Of a stretch of 64,000 nt of DNA, positions 36,327 to 44,536 are shown in pieces. The position numbers and the translations under genes were made by a program. Location of the stretch: NCBI GenBank assembly GCA_963708775.1, contig CAVPTI010000021.1, forward strand, positions 119,236-183,235, in the 5' to 3' direction. This DNA is from JAGVSR01 sp963708775 (lineage in GTDB: Bacteria > Pseudomonadota > Alphaproteobacteria > Rhizobiales > Hyphomicrobiaceae). Numbering within the stretch: position 1 is the first letter of the stretch; each line of letters starts with the position of its first letter. A model generated the notes under the pieces. It searched no databases, was not told where the DNA came from, and saw only the letters and a program-made list of their open reading frames with translations.

Positions 36327-36877
36327 TGGAGGCCTAAAGAATAGCTTTTGCCGGGTCCAAATGCCGGACCCCTCGGAGGATTGTTGAGTAGCATGAATAG
36401 AAACGACCGACGATGCTTGTTCCGAATCCTAGCTACGGGACTCCTGCGCAGCCGACTTGGATTGGCAGAAAATTTTCAAGCAATTCGATCGAGTGAATGA
36501 ACGACAGTGGAAATTGACGGGCTTCGTACGGTGTTCAATTGAAGAACTGGGAGCTGGCGCGTCGTAATTCCTGTCGCCGCCAAGCCTTTCGCCCAGCGGT
36601 GGGTTTTGACAAGAGCTGCTAAGGCCAAGCGGACGGTGTTGGTAAGCGCCGCATTGGCCGTTGTAGCCGTTGTTCCTTCGGCGAGGCCCAAAGTTAGCTA
36701 ATCTCTAAACGGCCTTGATCCTTGGCATTTGAACAAAGAGCGGCTCGAATTGCGAGGGCCATGCTTGGTTGGCTTTAGGGTTGAAACAGTCTTCATCGTG
36801 CGTTCGACATCGGTGTCGGCTACACAAAACGTCGATCAACCGCGCTTGGGCGCGGCCGATGTGAGGCGAGTGGTGTC
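36327..36877. other. Intergenic stretch without a convincing gene
   Basis: About 550 bp. Short ORFs on both strands lack ribosome sites and family features. One plus-strand stretch encodes an Ala/Val run (LVSAALAVVAVVPSA) that could be a decayed membrane segment, but nothing supports a complete gene. Confidence 0.4.
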
Positions 36878-37018
36878 ATGAATGTTCAGATCGTCGAGAT
36901 CATTGCGGTGACATTTGCCGTCTGGATCGTTGCTGCGCTGTTCGTGGCTGCGCGAGTTAAGCGACGCCGAGAAGCTGAAACAGCAGCGAACAGACGCTAC
37001 GACGGTATTTGGTACTGA
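36878..37018 (+). CDS. Small single-helix membrane protein
   Basis: 46 residues, ATG 36878: MNVQIVEIIAVTFAVWIVAA, then a basic Arg/Lys tail ending RRYDGIWY. A typical N-out/C-in small membrane protein shape. No family is recognised. It converges on the coiled-coil gene at 37041. Confidence 0.4.
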   Translation: MNVQIVEIIAVTFAVWIVAALFVAARVKRRREAETAANRRYDGIWY

Positions 37019-37040
37019 TCGATACAATGTGCATTTCGAG

Positions 37041-37370
37041 CTAGTTCGCAAATTTCTCGCCGCTCTGACCCGTGTTCTGCCAGCTTACCGCTCGCGTGTC
37101 CCAGTCTCGCCCATCGGGACGATGACTCAGTGCCGGTGAGACTTGGGCGGTATCTGGTAGTGCCATCCGGCCTGCAAAGCCTCGTAGCTCCGCCATAAAC
37201 ATTTCTCGTCTTTGCTCGTGTGCCTGGATGACGCTTCGCAGTTGTGCGATGAGGCCCAACTCGGCTTTCTCTAGATCGGCGGCCAGCCGTACGAGTTCGA
37301 CTTCGTTCTCTCTGGCGTCCTCGATCATCTGCTGTCTAAATCGTTCGAGCTCGTCTGTGAGCGTTGTCAT
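37041..37370 (-). CDS. Small coiled-coil protein, unknown function
   Basis: 109 residues. The first 65 are strongly helical with heptads (LTDELERFRQQMIEDARENE, LVRLAADLEKAELGLIAQLR), then a disordered tail. Cytoplasmic by composition. It precedes the small gene at 37435 in genome order on the same strand, with 64 bp between them, so they may share a transcript. Confidence 0.45.
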   Translation of the reverse strand: MTTLTDELERFRQQMIEDARENEVELVRLAADLEKAELGLIAQLRSVIQAHEQRREMFMAELRGFAGRMALPDTAQVSPALSHRPDGRDWDTRAVSWQNTGQSGEKFAN

Positions 37371-37434
37371 TGAATGATCCTTGGTAAATATGTGCCTATG
37401 TCCCCAGCCATGGTAGTCGCCGGTGCTGCGCCAG

Positions 37435-37617
37435 CTACTTTAAGGCGCCAGAGGCCTGTTGAAACTGCACAAGTCCTGATGCAACATCTGCGCAGCGCTC
37501 GGATGTTGGGATTGCTGCGATGTCCCTGATTTCAGCTGCCCAAAACAAGCCGTCCTCTTCCAAGATGACGTAGCGGCCATTCAAATCTTCAATCAACCCG
37601 CTTCTGATTTTTGGCAT
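37435..37617 (-). CDS. Small hypothetical protein
   Basis: 60 residues, MPKIRSGLIEDLNGRYVILE, with an AAGGACAGG-type ribosome site just before the ATG at 37617. Composition suggests a small beta domain (RYVILEEDGLFWAAEIRDI) plus a helix. No family is recognised. It lies upstream of the coiled-coil gene on the same strand. Confidence 0.4.
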   Translation of the reverse strand: MPKIRSGLIEDLNGRYVILEEDGLFWAAEIRDIAAIPTSERCADVASGLVQFQQASGALK

Positions 37618-37797
37618 TGACCTGTCCTTGCAGTTGAATGTTTGCAGGCGGCGTACCCAATGAACAGAACTGGCTGCTTAAACTCTTGTCAGACTTAAAC
37701 TGCTGACTGAAGTGGCATGATTCCAGTAGCGGCGTCAGGGCTGTTGCATAAGTAGGTCTATGCCGACAGCAGCAACGGTCGCGCTTGTTTTCGCAAA

Positions 37798-37951
37798 TCA
37801 CTCTTCCCCAAAGCTCTGCAGGTTCTTGGCCATCTCTCGCGATAGCGGCAGGTGCTTGGCGTAGAAGCGCTCAATCTGCTCCACGCTGGTTCCAGCATTC
37901 TTGGCGAGGTTGAAGATGTTGACCTTGCCGTGGGAGAGAGTGATCCTCATG
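37798..37951 (-). pseudogene. 3' fragment of a tyrosine recombinase gene, copy C
   Basis: 154 bp, reading MRITLSHGKVNIFNLAKNAG then TSVEQIERFYAKHLPLSREM to a stop at 37798. Differs from copies A and B at several positions, mostly silent, so the three are diverged homologues rather than recent duplicates. An inverted repeat (37984-38029) lies 33 bp beyond its upstream edge. Confidence 0.72.
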
Positions 37952-37983
37952 TAGATCGCGGTTGACGGTCATATTTGAGTATT

Positions 37984-38029
37984 GGGGCAGGCGTAGTCCT
38001 ATCCCCCCGGATCCACCTACTCCTGCCCC
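37984..38029. repeat. Long imperfect inverted repeat beside recombinase fragment C
   Basis: GGGGCAGG-c-GTAG (37984-37996) pairs with CTAC-t-CCTGCCCC (38017-38029): 12 of 13 pairs, 20-base loop. It lies in a 360-bp gene-free stretch (37952-38316). It might be a mobile-element end, an attachment structure or a terminator without T-run; nothing decides between them. Confidence 0.5.
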
Positions 38030-38316
38030 AACCATGCTCGGCAAGCCAGAAGAGGGCGTTTGGCTGCCGTTCTGTGTGTCGCCCGTCCATCTTAGCGGGG
38101 TAGCAAGCTGGTCGGGTGACCGCGCAAAGTTGTCAGAAAATCAGGAGTGGTCCAGTTCAAACTAATTGAATAGGGAAAATCCGGACAAAGCGGTTGGCTC
38201 AACTCGACGAACTACCCTCGAGCGGAAAGCCCGCGTTCCAGCCCGATGTGCTCTCTCAGACATTCACATCTGAGGAGCCGAGCCATTCAATCCATTTACG
38301 CCGTAGATGACGGATC

Positions 38317-38715
38317 TCAATTGACGACGCTGCTGTAGTTGCGAACATGCCCGCTGATTATCGTTCGTGCCCCTAAAGCCACGAGTTGTGCGCACGTGCT
38401 AATACACTCAGGACCGTTGGCAATGACAAATTCTATGGGTTTACCACGCAAGCTGCGGTAAAGTTCGCTAAGCACTTTGGTACACCTTCCGGCACGACAG
38501 GAATAATCGATGACAATGGCTGTCGGCAGCGGCGGAAGGTTTGATGACACGAGCAGGTCAATTGGTTTCGTAGGATTTGGTGTCGAGGTGAAGGACCGAA
38601 AATAGATTCGGTAGCGCATTGCCTCAATCTCACGCGTCAATTGATCGGCCTCTCTCGGTTCGTCGGAGACTAATATAATCTGCACTTCTGCATCGCTTCG
38701 TCGGCGTATCAGCAT
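38317..38715 (-). CDS. Receiver-like (pseudo-response-regulator) protein
   Basis: About 132 residues from the ATG at 38715. The fold pattern follows a CheY-like domain: an acidic pair after strand 1 (IILVSDEPRE), a putative phospho-Asp in IVIDYS after strand 3, FVIANG at strand 4. The strand-5 Lys is replaced (TIISGHV), so it may not be phosphorylated normally. It also has four Cys. It lies 200 bp behind the LuxR-type regulator of the phytochrome operon on the same strand and could join that pathway; this is inference. Confidence 0.5.
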   Translation of the reverse strand: MLIRRRSDAEVQIILVSDEPREADQLTREIEAMRYRIYFRSFTSTPNPTKPIDLLVSSNLPPLPTAIVIDYSCRAGRCTKVLSELYRSLRGKPIEFVIANGPECISTCAQLVALGARTIISGHVRNYSSVVN

Positions 38716-38915
38716 TACTGTAGGGCCGTCATTTGTTATGGCTCGTTTAGCACACGACTTCCGCTGTCTGACGAGGTCAGACCGGGTGCTGCACATTTAA
38801 CAAGCCGACATTCGGCCGGGGTCGGTAGCGGGTGAACTCCAGCCGTCGCGTCAGTGACTTCCCTGCGATGGCAGAATTTTCCTGACAGGTGTCCGGGATT
38901 TGCCGGATCGCCGGG

Positions 38916-39590
38916 CTAACTCTCCGCCAGCCAACCGCGAGTAAGCGCGTACCGAACTAGTTCGACACGAGTTTGGAAGCCAAGCTTCTCCATCGCTCTT
39001 GCTTTGTAAGTTTCGACGGTTTTGATCCCGATTGCGAGCGCCGAAGCTATGGATTTGTTGCTGTGTCCAGCCGCAGTGAGCTTTAGTACGTCTACTTCGC
39101 GCTCGCTAAGATCAGTGTTAGAGCCAGTGGGGCGTTCCGAGGATGCGTGATTAACGGTGCCGACGATCTTACCAGCGATCGAGGGGTCGATGTAGACGCC
39201 ACCGGCCGCAACAACACGTATGGCTCGAATAAGCTCGTCCGTTGCTGACCGTTTGACCACATAGCCAAGCACGCCAATTTCCAGGAGTTGGCGTAGATAG
39301 CTGCGATCTTCGTGAACCGTGAGGGCTAGAAGCTTGCATTTCGGACAGACTAGGCGGAGCTGCTCGGCGAGTTTGGTCCCGCTAAGGCCGGGCAGCGAGA
39401 TGTCCAGCACTGCAATGTCTGGATCGAGTTCCGTAGCAAGACGCAGCGCCGTCCGGCCATCACGGGCTTCACCGATCACTTCCAGATCGTCATCAGCCTG
39501 CACAAGGGCCTTCACACCGGCCAAAACGATGGGATGATCGTCGACAAGAAAAACGCGAAGTCGTGGATGATACATCGTCCGCCCCGTCAT
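38916..39590 (-). CDS. NarL/FixJ-type response regulator of the phytochrome operon
   Basis: 224 residues. N-terminal receiver with DD pair (FLVDDHPIV), phospho-Asp in IAVLDISLPG, Thr in LALTVHED and Lys in YVVKRSA; C-terminal LuxR helix-turn-helix (LSEREVDVLKLTAAGHSNKS, GIKTVETYKARAMEKLG). Its ATG at 39590 overlaps the kinase stop (ATGA), so it is translationally coupled to the kinase and almost certainly its output: a DNA-binding regulator switched by red/far-red light. Confidence 0.93.
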   Translation of the reverse strand: MTGRTMYHPRLRVFLVDDHPIVLAGVKALVQADDDLEVIGEARDGRTALRLATELDPDIAVLDISLPGLSGTKLAEQLRLVCPKCKLLALTVHEDRSYLRQLLEIGVLGYVVKRSATDELIRAIRVVAAGGVYIDPSIAGKIVGTVNHASSERPTGSNTDLSEREVDVLKLTAAGHSNKSIASALAIGIKTVETYKARAMEKLGFQTRVELVRYALTRGWLAES

Positions 39591-40471
39591 GCTGGTACAT
39601 GGATAATCAAAGTTGTTCCCGTCCCGGGTGCGGTCTCCACTTCAAGCGTGCCGCCTACTAGCGATAGTCTTTCGCGAATACCGAGCAATCCTAAGCGCAC
39701 CGTCGGAGCCGGCGAAATCTCGACGTCGCCCCAGTCGAAGCCTTTGCCATTATCTTCGATAATCAAACGAGCCTCTTTTTCGTTTCTTTCAAGAATGATG
39801 CCGACTTTCGTGGCGGACGCATGCTTGACGACGTTCGTTACCGCTTCTTGCAGAGTCCGATAGAGCGCCGTCTCAATGACGGGCGGCAACCGTCTATCGC
39901 TAAGCGTCAAATGCAAATCGAACTTCAACTCTGAAGTTTCGCTCCATTCCTCGAGGAACTGTTGAACCGCTGTTTGAAGCCCAAGGTCGTCAAGTGCTGT
40001 AGGGCGAATTTCCCAGGCAAGCCGGTTGACTTCATGTCCAACGCTGGCAGTCAGCTGCTTCAGCTTAACAACGCGCTTCTGTATCTCGCCGCTCGCGTCG
40101 GAATGGCGGACGATGCTGTCGAGATCAATTTGCATCACCGTCAGATACTGACCCAGGCTATCGTGAAGTTCCCGTGCGATGCGGCGGCGCTCAGCCTCTT
40201 GTTCGAGTACGGTACGGCGAAGTACCATCGAAAGCTCTTTCTCGACCACTGCGCGGCGATCACCTTCACGTCGTAATTCTTCGGCGGTAGCTTCCCACTG
40301 CTTCATGCGCCGGTCTAGTTCCGTCATCAATTCTTCCTGCCTAAGTCGGGCTATCTCCCGCTCCTTGGCTACTTGGTCGATGCGCTTCAGCACTACCTCT
40401 AAGAGCGAAACTCGTAAGGCCTGCGCCGTTTGAATGTCGGCGTTCTCCCATGGCCTAGACTGAAACCGGAC
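39587..40471 (-). CDS. bphP: Histidine-kinase module of the bacteriophytochrome (separated by one extra base)
   Basis: In this frame the protein continues from the phytochrome PHY domain: VRFQSRPWENADIQTAQALR, VVLKRIDQ, a coiled coil (EREIARLRQEELMTELDRRM), then a HisKA_3-type dimerisation helix with phospho-His (RRIARELHDSLGQYLTVM) and a HATPase domain: N box EAVTNVVKHA, G1 DNGKGF, G2 LLGIRERL. The upstream frame ends at 40455; dropping one base of the CC at 40471-40472 joins the two into one protein of about 780 residues. If taken alone, translation might start at 40393. HisKA_3 kinases pair with NarL-type regulators, fitting the next gene. Confidence 0.88.
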   Translation of the reverse strand, partial: VRFQSRPWENADIQTAQALRVSLLEVVLKRIDQVAKEREIARLRQEELMTELDRRMKQWEATAEELRREGDRRAVVEKELSMVLRRTVLEQEAERRRIARELHDSLGQYLTVMQIDLDSIVRHSDASGEIQKRVVKLKQLTASVGHEVNRLAWEIRPTALDDLGLQTAVQQFLEEWSETSELKFDLHLTLSDRRLPPVIETALYRTLQEAVTNVVKHASATKVGIILERNEKEARLIIEDNGKGFDWGDVEISPAPTVRLGLLGIRERLSLVGGTLEVETAPGTGTTLIIHVPA

Positions 40472-41933
40472 CTAACTTCTTCCACAAAGAAAAGCTCTTT
40501 CGCGGTGATAGCCGCGGCCCCTCATCCTGCAGTTTCAAAGGCTTCTCTTCAGGGTTACCGGCCCAGTTAACTTCGCGCACGAACTCAGGTCGAAACCACA
40601 ACACATAGTCCCGCGGGGTTTTGGAAATGGACAGTGCAAGCAGGCCGCTCGCAGTTTCGGCAAACGCAGTGGCAGGAGGGTAGACCGACGACAAACAATT
40701 CGTTTCAAAAATACCGTCAGCAACCGTTTCGTTCAGCCAAGCGACGAGCTGGACAACGTCCGAATGTTCGGGTGTCCTTCCAACTGCAAGAAAGCGACCG
40801 TCGAGCCATACGCCGACACCACTTGATGGAACGTAGTCGATGAGATTGGGATGCGACTGAGTGAGTTCTTTTGCCAAATCGGACTCTCCGGTGAGCCGCG
40901 ACACAAGAGTTTCATGTATCGACTTTCGTTCCAGACGGGCGGCGAGCTCTACGCCTGCAATTTTCGTTTCGAGCAAAAACGATGTCATTTGGCTGAACAG
41001 TTCAAGAGCAACCCGCAGGCGATGAGGCAAATAGCGCGGCTGCTGGTGATGGCACGCTATTAATCCCCATAACCTGTTGCCAATAATGATGGACAGGGAC
41101 ATCGATGCCGCGACGCCCATATTCGTCAAATATTCCAGATGCACCGGCGACACGCTGCGCAGCATGCAGTAGCTAAGATCGATTGGCGCAATGCCGGCTG
41201 AGTTTGCCCCAATGAGGGGCGCAGGCTCGTAGTGAACGTCGGGGATCAGTCGAATCCAATTGCGCACATAAAGTTCTCGAGCCTGCTTGGGAATGTCGGA
41301 TGCCGGATAGTGCAAGCCGAGATAAGGCGTAAGGTCAGGGCGGCGCGCCTCGGCCTTCACGACCCCGGTACCGTCCGGCAAGAAGCAGTAAACCATGACG
41401 CGGTCGAAACCTGAGACTTCACGTACATTCTCAACAATAAGATTCAACGAAGCATCCACAGACGCTGCCGGTTGAATTTTTCGGATCATGTCCTGCACGA
41501 CGGTCAGAAAGTCTGCTGTCTGCCGGAGATCGTGCTGTTCGATTTCAAGAATTAGCAGCCCGGTACTTAGGTGCGCAGTGACCTCAAAAGTTTGCTGTGA
41601 ATTAGCATGCTGAAAATTGAAGGCATGTGCGGGGCGGCCAATCTGGTCGCCCGACCCCATCATATCTCGAAGTCGCGTCACATGTTCCGCTGACAGCCAG
41701 TTCGTCAAACTAGAACCCAACAGCGCAGCTATTGGAGCCCCGAGGCAGCGCTCCGTGTCACCGCCGACTTGAACAACGCGAAGATCAGAAGGGTTGAGAG
41801 CAAGAAGAACGCCGTGAGGCTGAATCGCGCCGGGTATGTGTATCGGCTCGCGATCGCAATTGATGAGATCGGGGCTTCCCATCGCTGGATTGTTGTCGGG
41901 ACCGATGCTGCCCTGCTGCAATGGCTCGCTCAT
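40455..41933 (-). CDS. bphP: Bacteriophytochrome photosensory module (PAS-GAF-PHY)
   Basis: Red/far-red photoreceptor. The biliverdin-binding Cys26 lies before the PAS domain (LINCDREPIHIPGAIQPHG); the GAF domain carries HYPASDIPKQARELY (residues about 208-222) and the chromophore-pocket SVSPVHLEYLTNMG; the PHY domain ends with the tongue motif PRKSF. Every photochemically important motif is present. The frame then hits a stop 10 residues later (WKKLGPVSV), caused by one extra base; the kinase part follows in the next frame. ATG 41933 overlaps the stop of bphO by 4 bases, so chromophore synthesis and sensor are coupled. Confidence 0.93.
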   Translation of the reverse strand: MSEPLQQGSIGPDNNPAMGSPDLINCDREPIHIPGAIQPHGVLLALNPSDLRVVQVGGDTERCLGAPIAALLGSSLTNWLSAEHVTRLRDMMGSGDQIGRPAHAFNFQHANSQQTFEVTAHLSTGLLILEIEQHDLRQTADFLTVVQDMIRKIQPAASVDASLNLIVENVREVSGFDRVMVYCFLPDGTGVVKAEARRPDLTPYLGLHYPASDIPKQARELYVRNWIRLIPDVHYEPAPLIGANSAGIAPIDLSYCMLRSVSPVHLEYLTNMGVAASMSLSIIIGNRLWGLIACHHQQPRYLPHRLRVALELFSQMTSFLLETKIAGVELAARLERKSIHETLVSRLTGESDLAKELTQSHPNLIDYVPSSGVGVWLDGRFLAVGRTPEHSDVVQLVAWLNETVADGIFETNCLSSVYPPATAFAETASGLLALSISKTPRDYVLWFRPEFVREVNWAGNPEEKPLKLQDEGPRLSPRKSFSLWKKLGPVSV

Positions 41934-42613
41934 CCGGCCGGCTCAATGACTGAACTGATACGATCCTGCATTGCCCGCTGCTTCGAAGTCACCAGCCATT
42001 CGTGGAAATTGGCGAAAGTCGCTCGCGCTGCCCGCTCTATCGCCGCACTCGCATCGTGTTTGCGTCCGGCTTCTTCTAAAGCACAGACAAAGCTTCGCCA
42101 CATTGGGCCGGTTGATCGGCCGTAACTGGAAAGAAATCGACCGGCGTGCGAAGAGCTTATGCCAAGCGCCGGACCAAGTCGGCTCATGATCTGTTGCCCA
42201 CCTAAAGTCGCGCCTTCAAGCACGTACAAGGCGCCAAGCCCATCATACAGGGAAGCAAACGGCGGCAACGTGCTGAACCGCGGCAAACTGTCGAGCTCGT
42301 GATGGTCGAGCCCTAAATCGGCCAGATCAGACGCGAGCCAACCTGTCTTGCAGCGTGCTGACATATTTATGGAACACGGACGCCAATCGAGATGCACAAG
42401 CTCCAGTTCAAGCGGCTGGTAGAAGCCGTAATAACACTTCAAAAGTGTTGTGTACTCTATCGAGGATAATAGCCCGTCTTTAAGACCGACGAACTCTTCG
42501 ACATTATCGTGGTCGGTGCGTGTCGCTTCGCGGAGCCGCCACCTCAAAGAACCTTCCGAAGCTGAAGCAACGTGCCCTGGTTCACGGAACAAAGTCTCCT
42601 CCTGAGTAGTCAC
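41930..42613 (-). CDS. bphO: Biliverdin-producing heme oxygenase BphO
   Basis: 227 residues, GTG start at 42613. The heme-binding His is in LREATRTDHDNVEEFV, and the family's GxLYVLEGATLGGQ motif is present (LGALYVLEGATLGGQQIMSR) followed by FLSSYG. It opens heme to biliverdin IX-alpha, the chromophore of the phytochrome encoded directly downstream, with which it overlaps by 4 bp. Two TGA-N4-TCA dyads (42629-42638 and 42688-42697) lie in the promoter region and could be operators. Confidence 0.92.
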   Translation of the reverse strand: MTTQEETLFREPGHVASASEGSLRWRLREATRTDHDNVEEFVGLKDGLLSSIEYTTLLKCYYGFYQPLELELVHLDWRPCSINMSARCKTGWLASDLADLGLDHHELDSLPRFSTLPPFASLYDGLGALYVLEGATLGGQQIMSRLGPALGISSSHAGRFLSSYGRSTGPMWRSFVCALEEAGRKHDASAAIERAARATFANFHEWLVTSKQRAMQDRISSVIEPAG

Positions 42614-42628
42614 CCTGCACGGCCGTTT

Positions 42629-42697
42629 TGATGTGTCAGTGGCCCGCGGCGGGGGGGCTGGCCCATATGTTACCAGGAAATGGGCATTGACACGTCA
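42629..42697. promoter_or_regulatory. Pair of TGAYRYGTCA-like dyads upstream of bphO
   Basis: TGATGTGTCA (42629-42638) and TGACACGTCA (42688-42697) are near-palindromes 16 and 75 bases upstream of the bphO GTG. Their complements resemble each other (TGAYGTGTCA). They may bind a dimeric regulator; no known site (FNR/FixK, PpsR) matches well. Confidence 0.3.
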
Positions 42698-42865
42698 GGG
42701 AACACCCCGACGCGTCCGTAATCTTCTATCCGTCGCGTCTGATGAACTCGAGCTGACCCGGGGCGGTGATGACGTCCGATCCAATACGAAACCTGGCCCC
42801 CTTTCCGCGGCTGCCAAGGGTCACATTTTACCCCTAGCCGACCAGAACCGGTCCAAGTGCCCGTC

Positions 42866-42921
42866 CGCTTCTGGCCCTTAGCCGCCTCTGCATATTTGGC
42901 CGCTTGCGACCTTGGAGCGGA
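42866..42921. repeat. Dispersed repeat, copy 1 (copy 2 at about 52533-52587)
   Basis: Both sites share CCCTTAGCCGCCTCTGCATA then TTGGCCGCTT or CTGGCCGCTT and GGTGGAGC/TTGGAGC, about 45 of 55 positions. One follows the bphO promoter region, the other the crp-type gene. Non-coding on present evidence; origin unknown. Confidence 0.5.
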
Positions 42922-43012
42922 CGTCAACTGGTGGCCTCAAAAGTCGCTCCAGCCAAGTTGGCTGAAGACCGCTTTCTCTGCAATGGCCTGCCCCACATCG
43001 CGATACCAGGGA

Positions 43013-43876
43013 TTAAGTTAGAACCCGGCCGCTTATAGCCAGCATCTGGGCTGGCCGAAGCGGAGCGTAGGCGAGACCAGATGCTGGCGGCAAGATCGTT
43101 TCTGGAGCCGGCGGACGATAACCGAGCGAGGAATGAGGCCGGATCGCATTGTAATGGCGCCGCCAGCGCTCGATGAGAACCTGAGCCTCGTAGAGCGTCG
43201 AGAACTGCTCGCATTCGAGCAGCTCGTCACGGAGCTTGGAGTTGAAGCTCTCGCAATAGCCATTCTCCCATGGGCTGCCAGGTTCAATGTAGAGCGTCTT
43301 CACACCGATCCGACCGAGCCAACCGCGCACGTTGCAAGCGACGAACTCAGGGCCGTTATCGGATCGGATATGCTCCGGTGGCCCGTGGGCGACGAAGAGA
43401 TCGGTCAAGCACTGGAGGACATCGTCGGACCTTAGACGCCGCGCGACAACAATCGCCAAGCATCGCCGGGTGAACTCATCAATCACGGTAAGCATCCGAA
43501 TGGGCCGCCCATCCTGGGTTCGATCCTGGACGAAGTCATAGGACCAGACATGATTGGGCCGCTCGGGTCGAAGACGGATGCACGATCCGTCATTAAGCCA
43601 TAGACGGCCGCGTTTGGGTTGCTTCTTTGGCACTTTAAGCCCTTCCCGGCGCCAGATCCGATAGACGCGCTTGACGCTGACACGCCAACCTTCGTCGACG
43701 AGAAGCTGGCGTACACGCCGGTAGCCATAGCGACCGTACTTCTTGGCCAGCCGCACAATGGCGTCGGTCAGCGCTGCCTCGTCGTGGCGGATCTTCGGGG
43801 GCCTGCGCTGCGTCGCGCGGGGCTGTCCGACAACCGAACACGCCCGACGCTCCGAGACGGGAAGCTGCGAGCGCAC
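43013..43876 (-). CDS. IS3-family transposase OrfB (copy 2)
   Basis: Identical 287-residue protein to copy 1, with intact DDE residues (YDFVQD, SDNGPEF, ENGYCESF). Expressed as a fusion by -1 slippage in orfA. Its frame upstream of the first start is open to the slippery site. Confidence 0.93.
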   Translation of the reverse strand: MRSQLPVSERRACSVVGQPRATQRRPPKIRHDEAALTDAIVRLAKKYGRYGYRRVRQLLVDEGWRVSVKRVYRIWRREGLKVPKKQPKRGRLWLNDGSCIRLRPERPNHVWSYDFVQDRTQDGRPIRMLTVIDEFTRRCLAIVVARRLRSDDVLQCLTDLFVAHGPPEHIRSDNGPEFVACNVRGWLGRIGVKTLYIEPGSPWENGYCESFNSKLRDELLECEQFSTLYEAQVLIERWRRHYNAIRPHSSLGYRPPAPETILPPASGLAYAPLRPAQMLAISGRVLT

Positions 43877-43908
43877 GTGATCTACGCACGCCCGCTTCCG
43901 GGAAGGGC

Positions 43909-44187
43909 TTAGTATTTTCCCGTCAAAGCTTCCTTCAGGATAAGCTTGTCTAACGTCAGCTCAGAGACCGCCTTCTTCAAGCGCTCGTTCTCGCGTTCGA
44001 GTTCCTTCAAGCGCTTCGCTTGGTCGAGCTTCAGGCCGCCGTACTCACGACGCCACTTGTAGTACGTCTGCTCCGAGATACCGAAGCCCCGGCAGATCTT
44101 CCCCACTGTCTCGCCCTGCCCCAGACGAACCTCCGCCTCGCGCAAAGCCTGGATGATCTCCTCGGTCGACTTGCCCTTCCGTGCCAT
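43909..44187 (-). CDS. IS3-family transposase OrfA (copy 2)
   Basis: Identical 92-residue protein to copy 1: HTH plus leucine-zipper-like coiled coil, ending four bases beyond a G-GGA-AAA slippery site. Confidence 0.93.
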   Translation of the reverse strand: MARKGKSTEEIIQALREAEVRLGQGETVGKICRGFGISEQTYYKWRREYGGLKLDQAKRLKELERENERLKKAVSELTLDKLILKEALTGKY

Positions 44188-44536
44188 GTCCTTGTCTCCG
44201 TTCGAGAGCTTGGAAATAGCCGGATTCGAAACTTAAACGTGGTCTCGGATTAGGGGAGCAGGCCAGCAACGCTCGGAGGTTCGAAACTAGAACCCTTGGA
44301 TGCGCGGGGGGGATTATCGAAAGGATCTTCGATACATTGAACAATTGCCAGGTGTGTCGTTGGGGACTCGGCAAGCGCCAGACTGCGCCGAGTGTGAACC
44401 TCGAAAGCTGGTAACGCTGCGACTTTCGAATTATGCTTTTCGCATCTGTCATCTGCATGCGGGGCATGCTCTTGAATACGGCGTACCCCCCAACCACGAA
44501 GAGGGACTTCCGTTATGACGGTTCGCTGGCGGTGTT

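Larger units (their letters stand above)
42984..44265 (-). mobile_element. IS3-family (IS407-like) insertion sequence, copy 2
   Basis: 1282 bp, reverse orientation, same ends as copy 1. It is flanked by a perfect 4-bp duplication GCAA (42980-42983 and 44266-44269), the target duplication expected for the IS407 group. It is therefore the only copy in this window that still sits as it was inserted. The slippery heptamer is at 43915-43921. Confidence 0.95.

Noticed and set aside
38317..38796. Longer form of the receiver-like protein starting at 38796
   Set aside because: The added N-terminal residues are Cys/Arg-rich and precede strand 1 of the fold; the ATG at 38715 fits a receiver start better.
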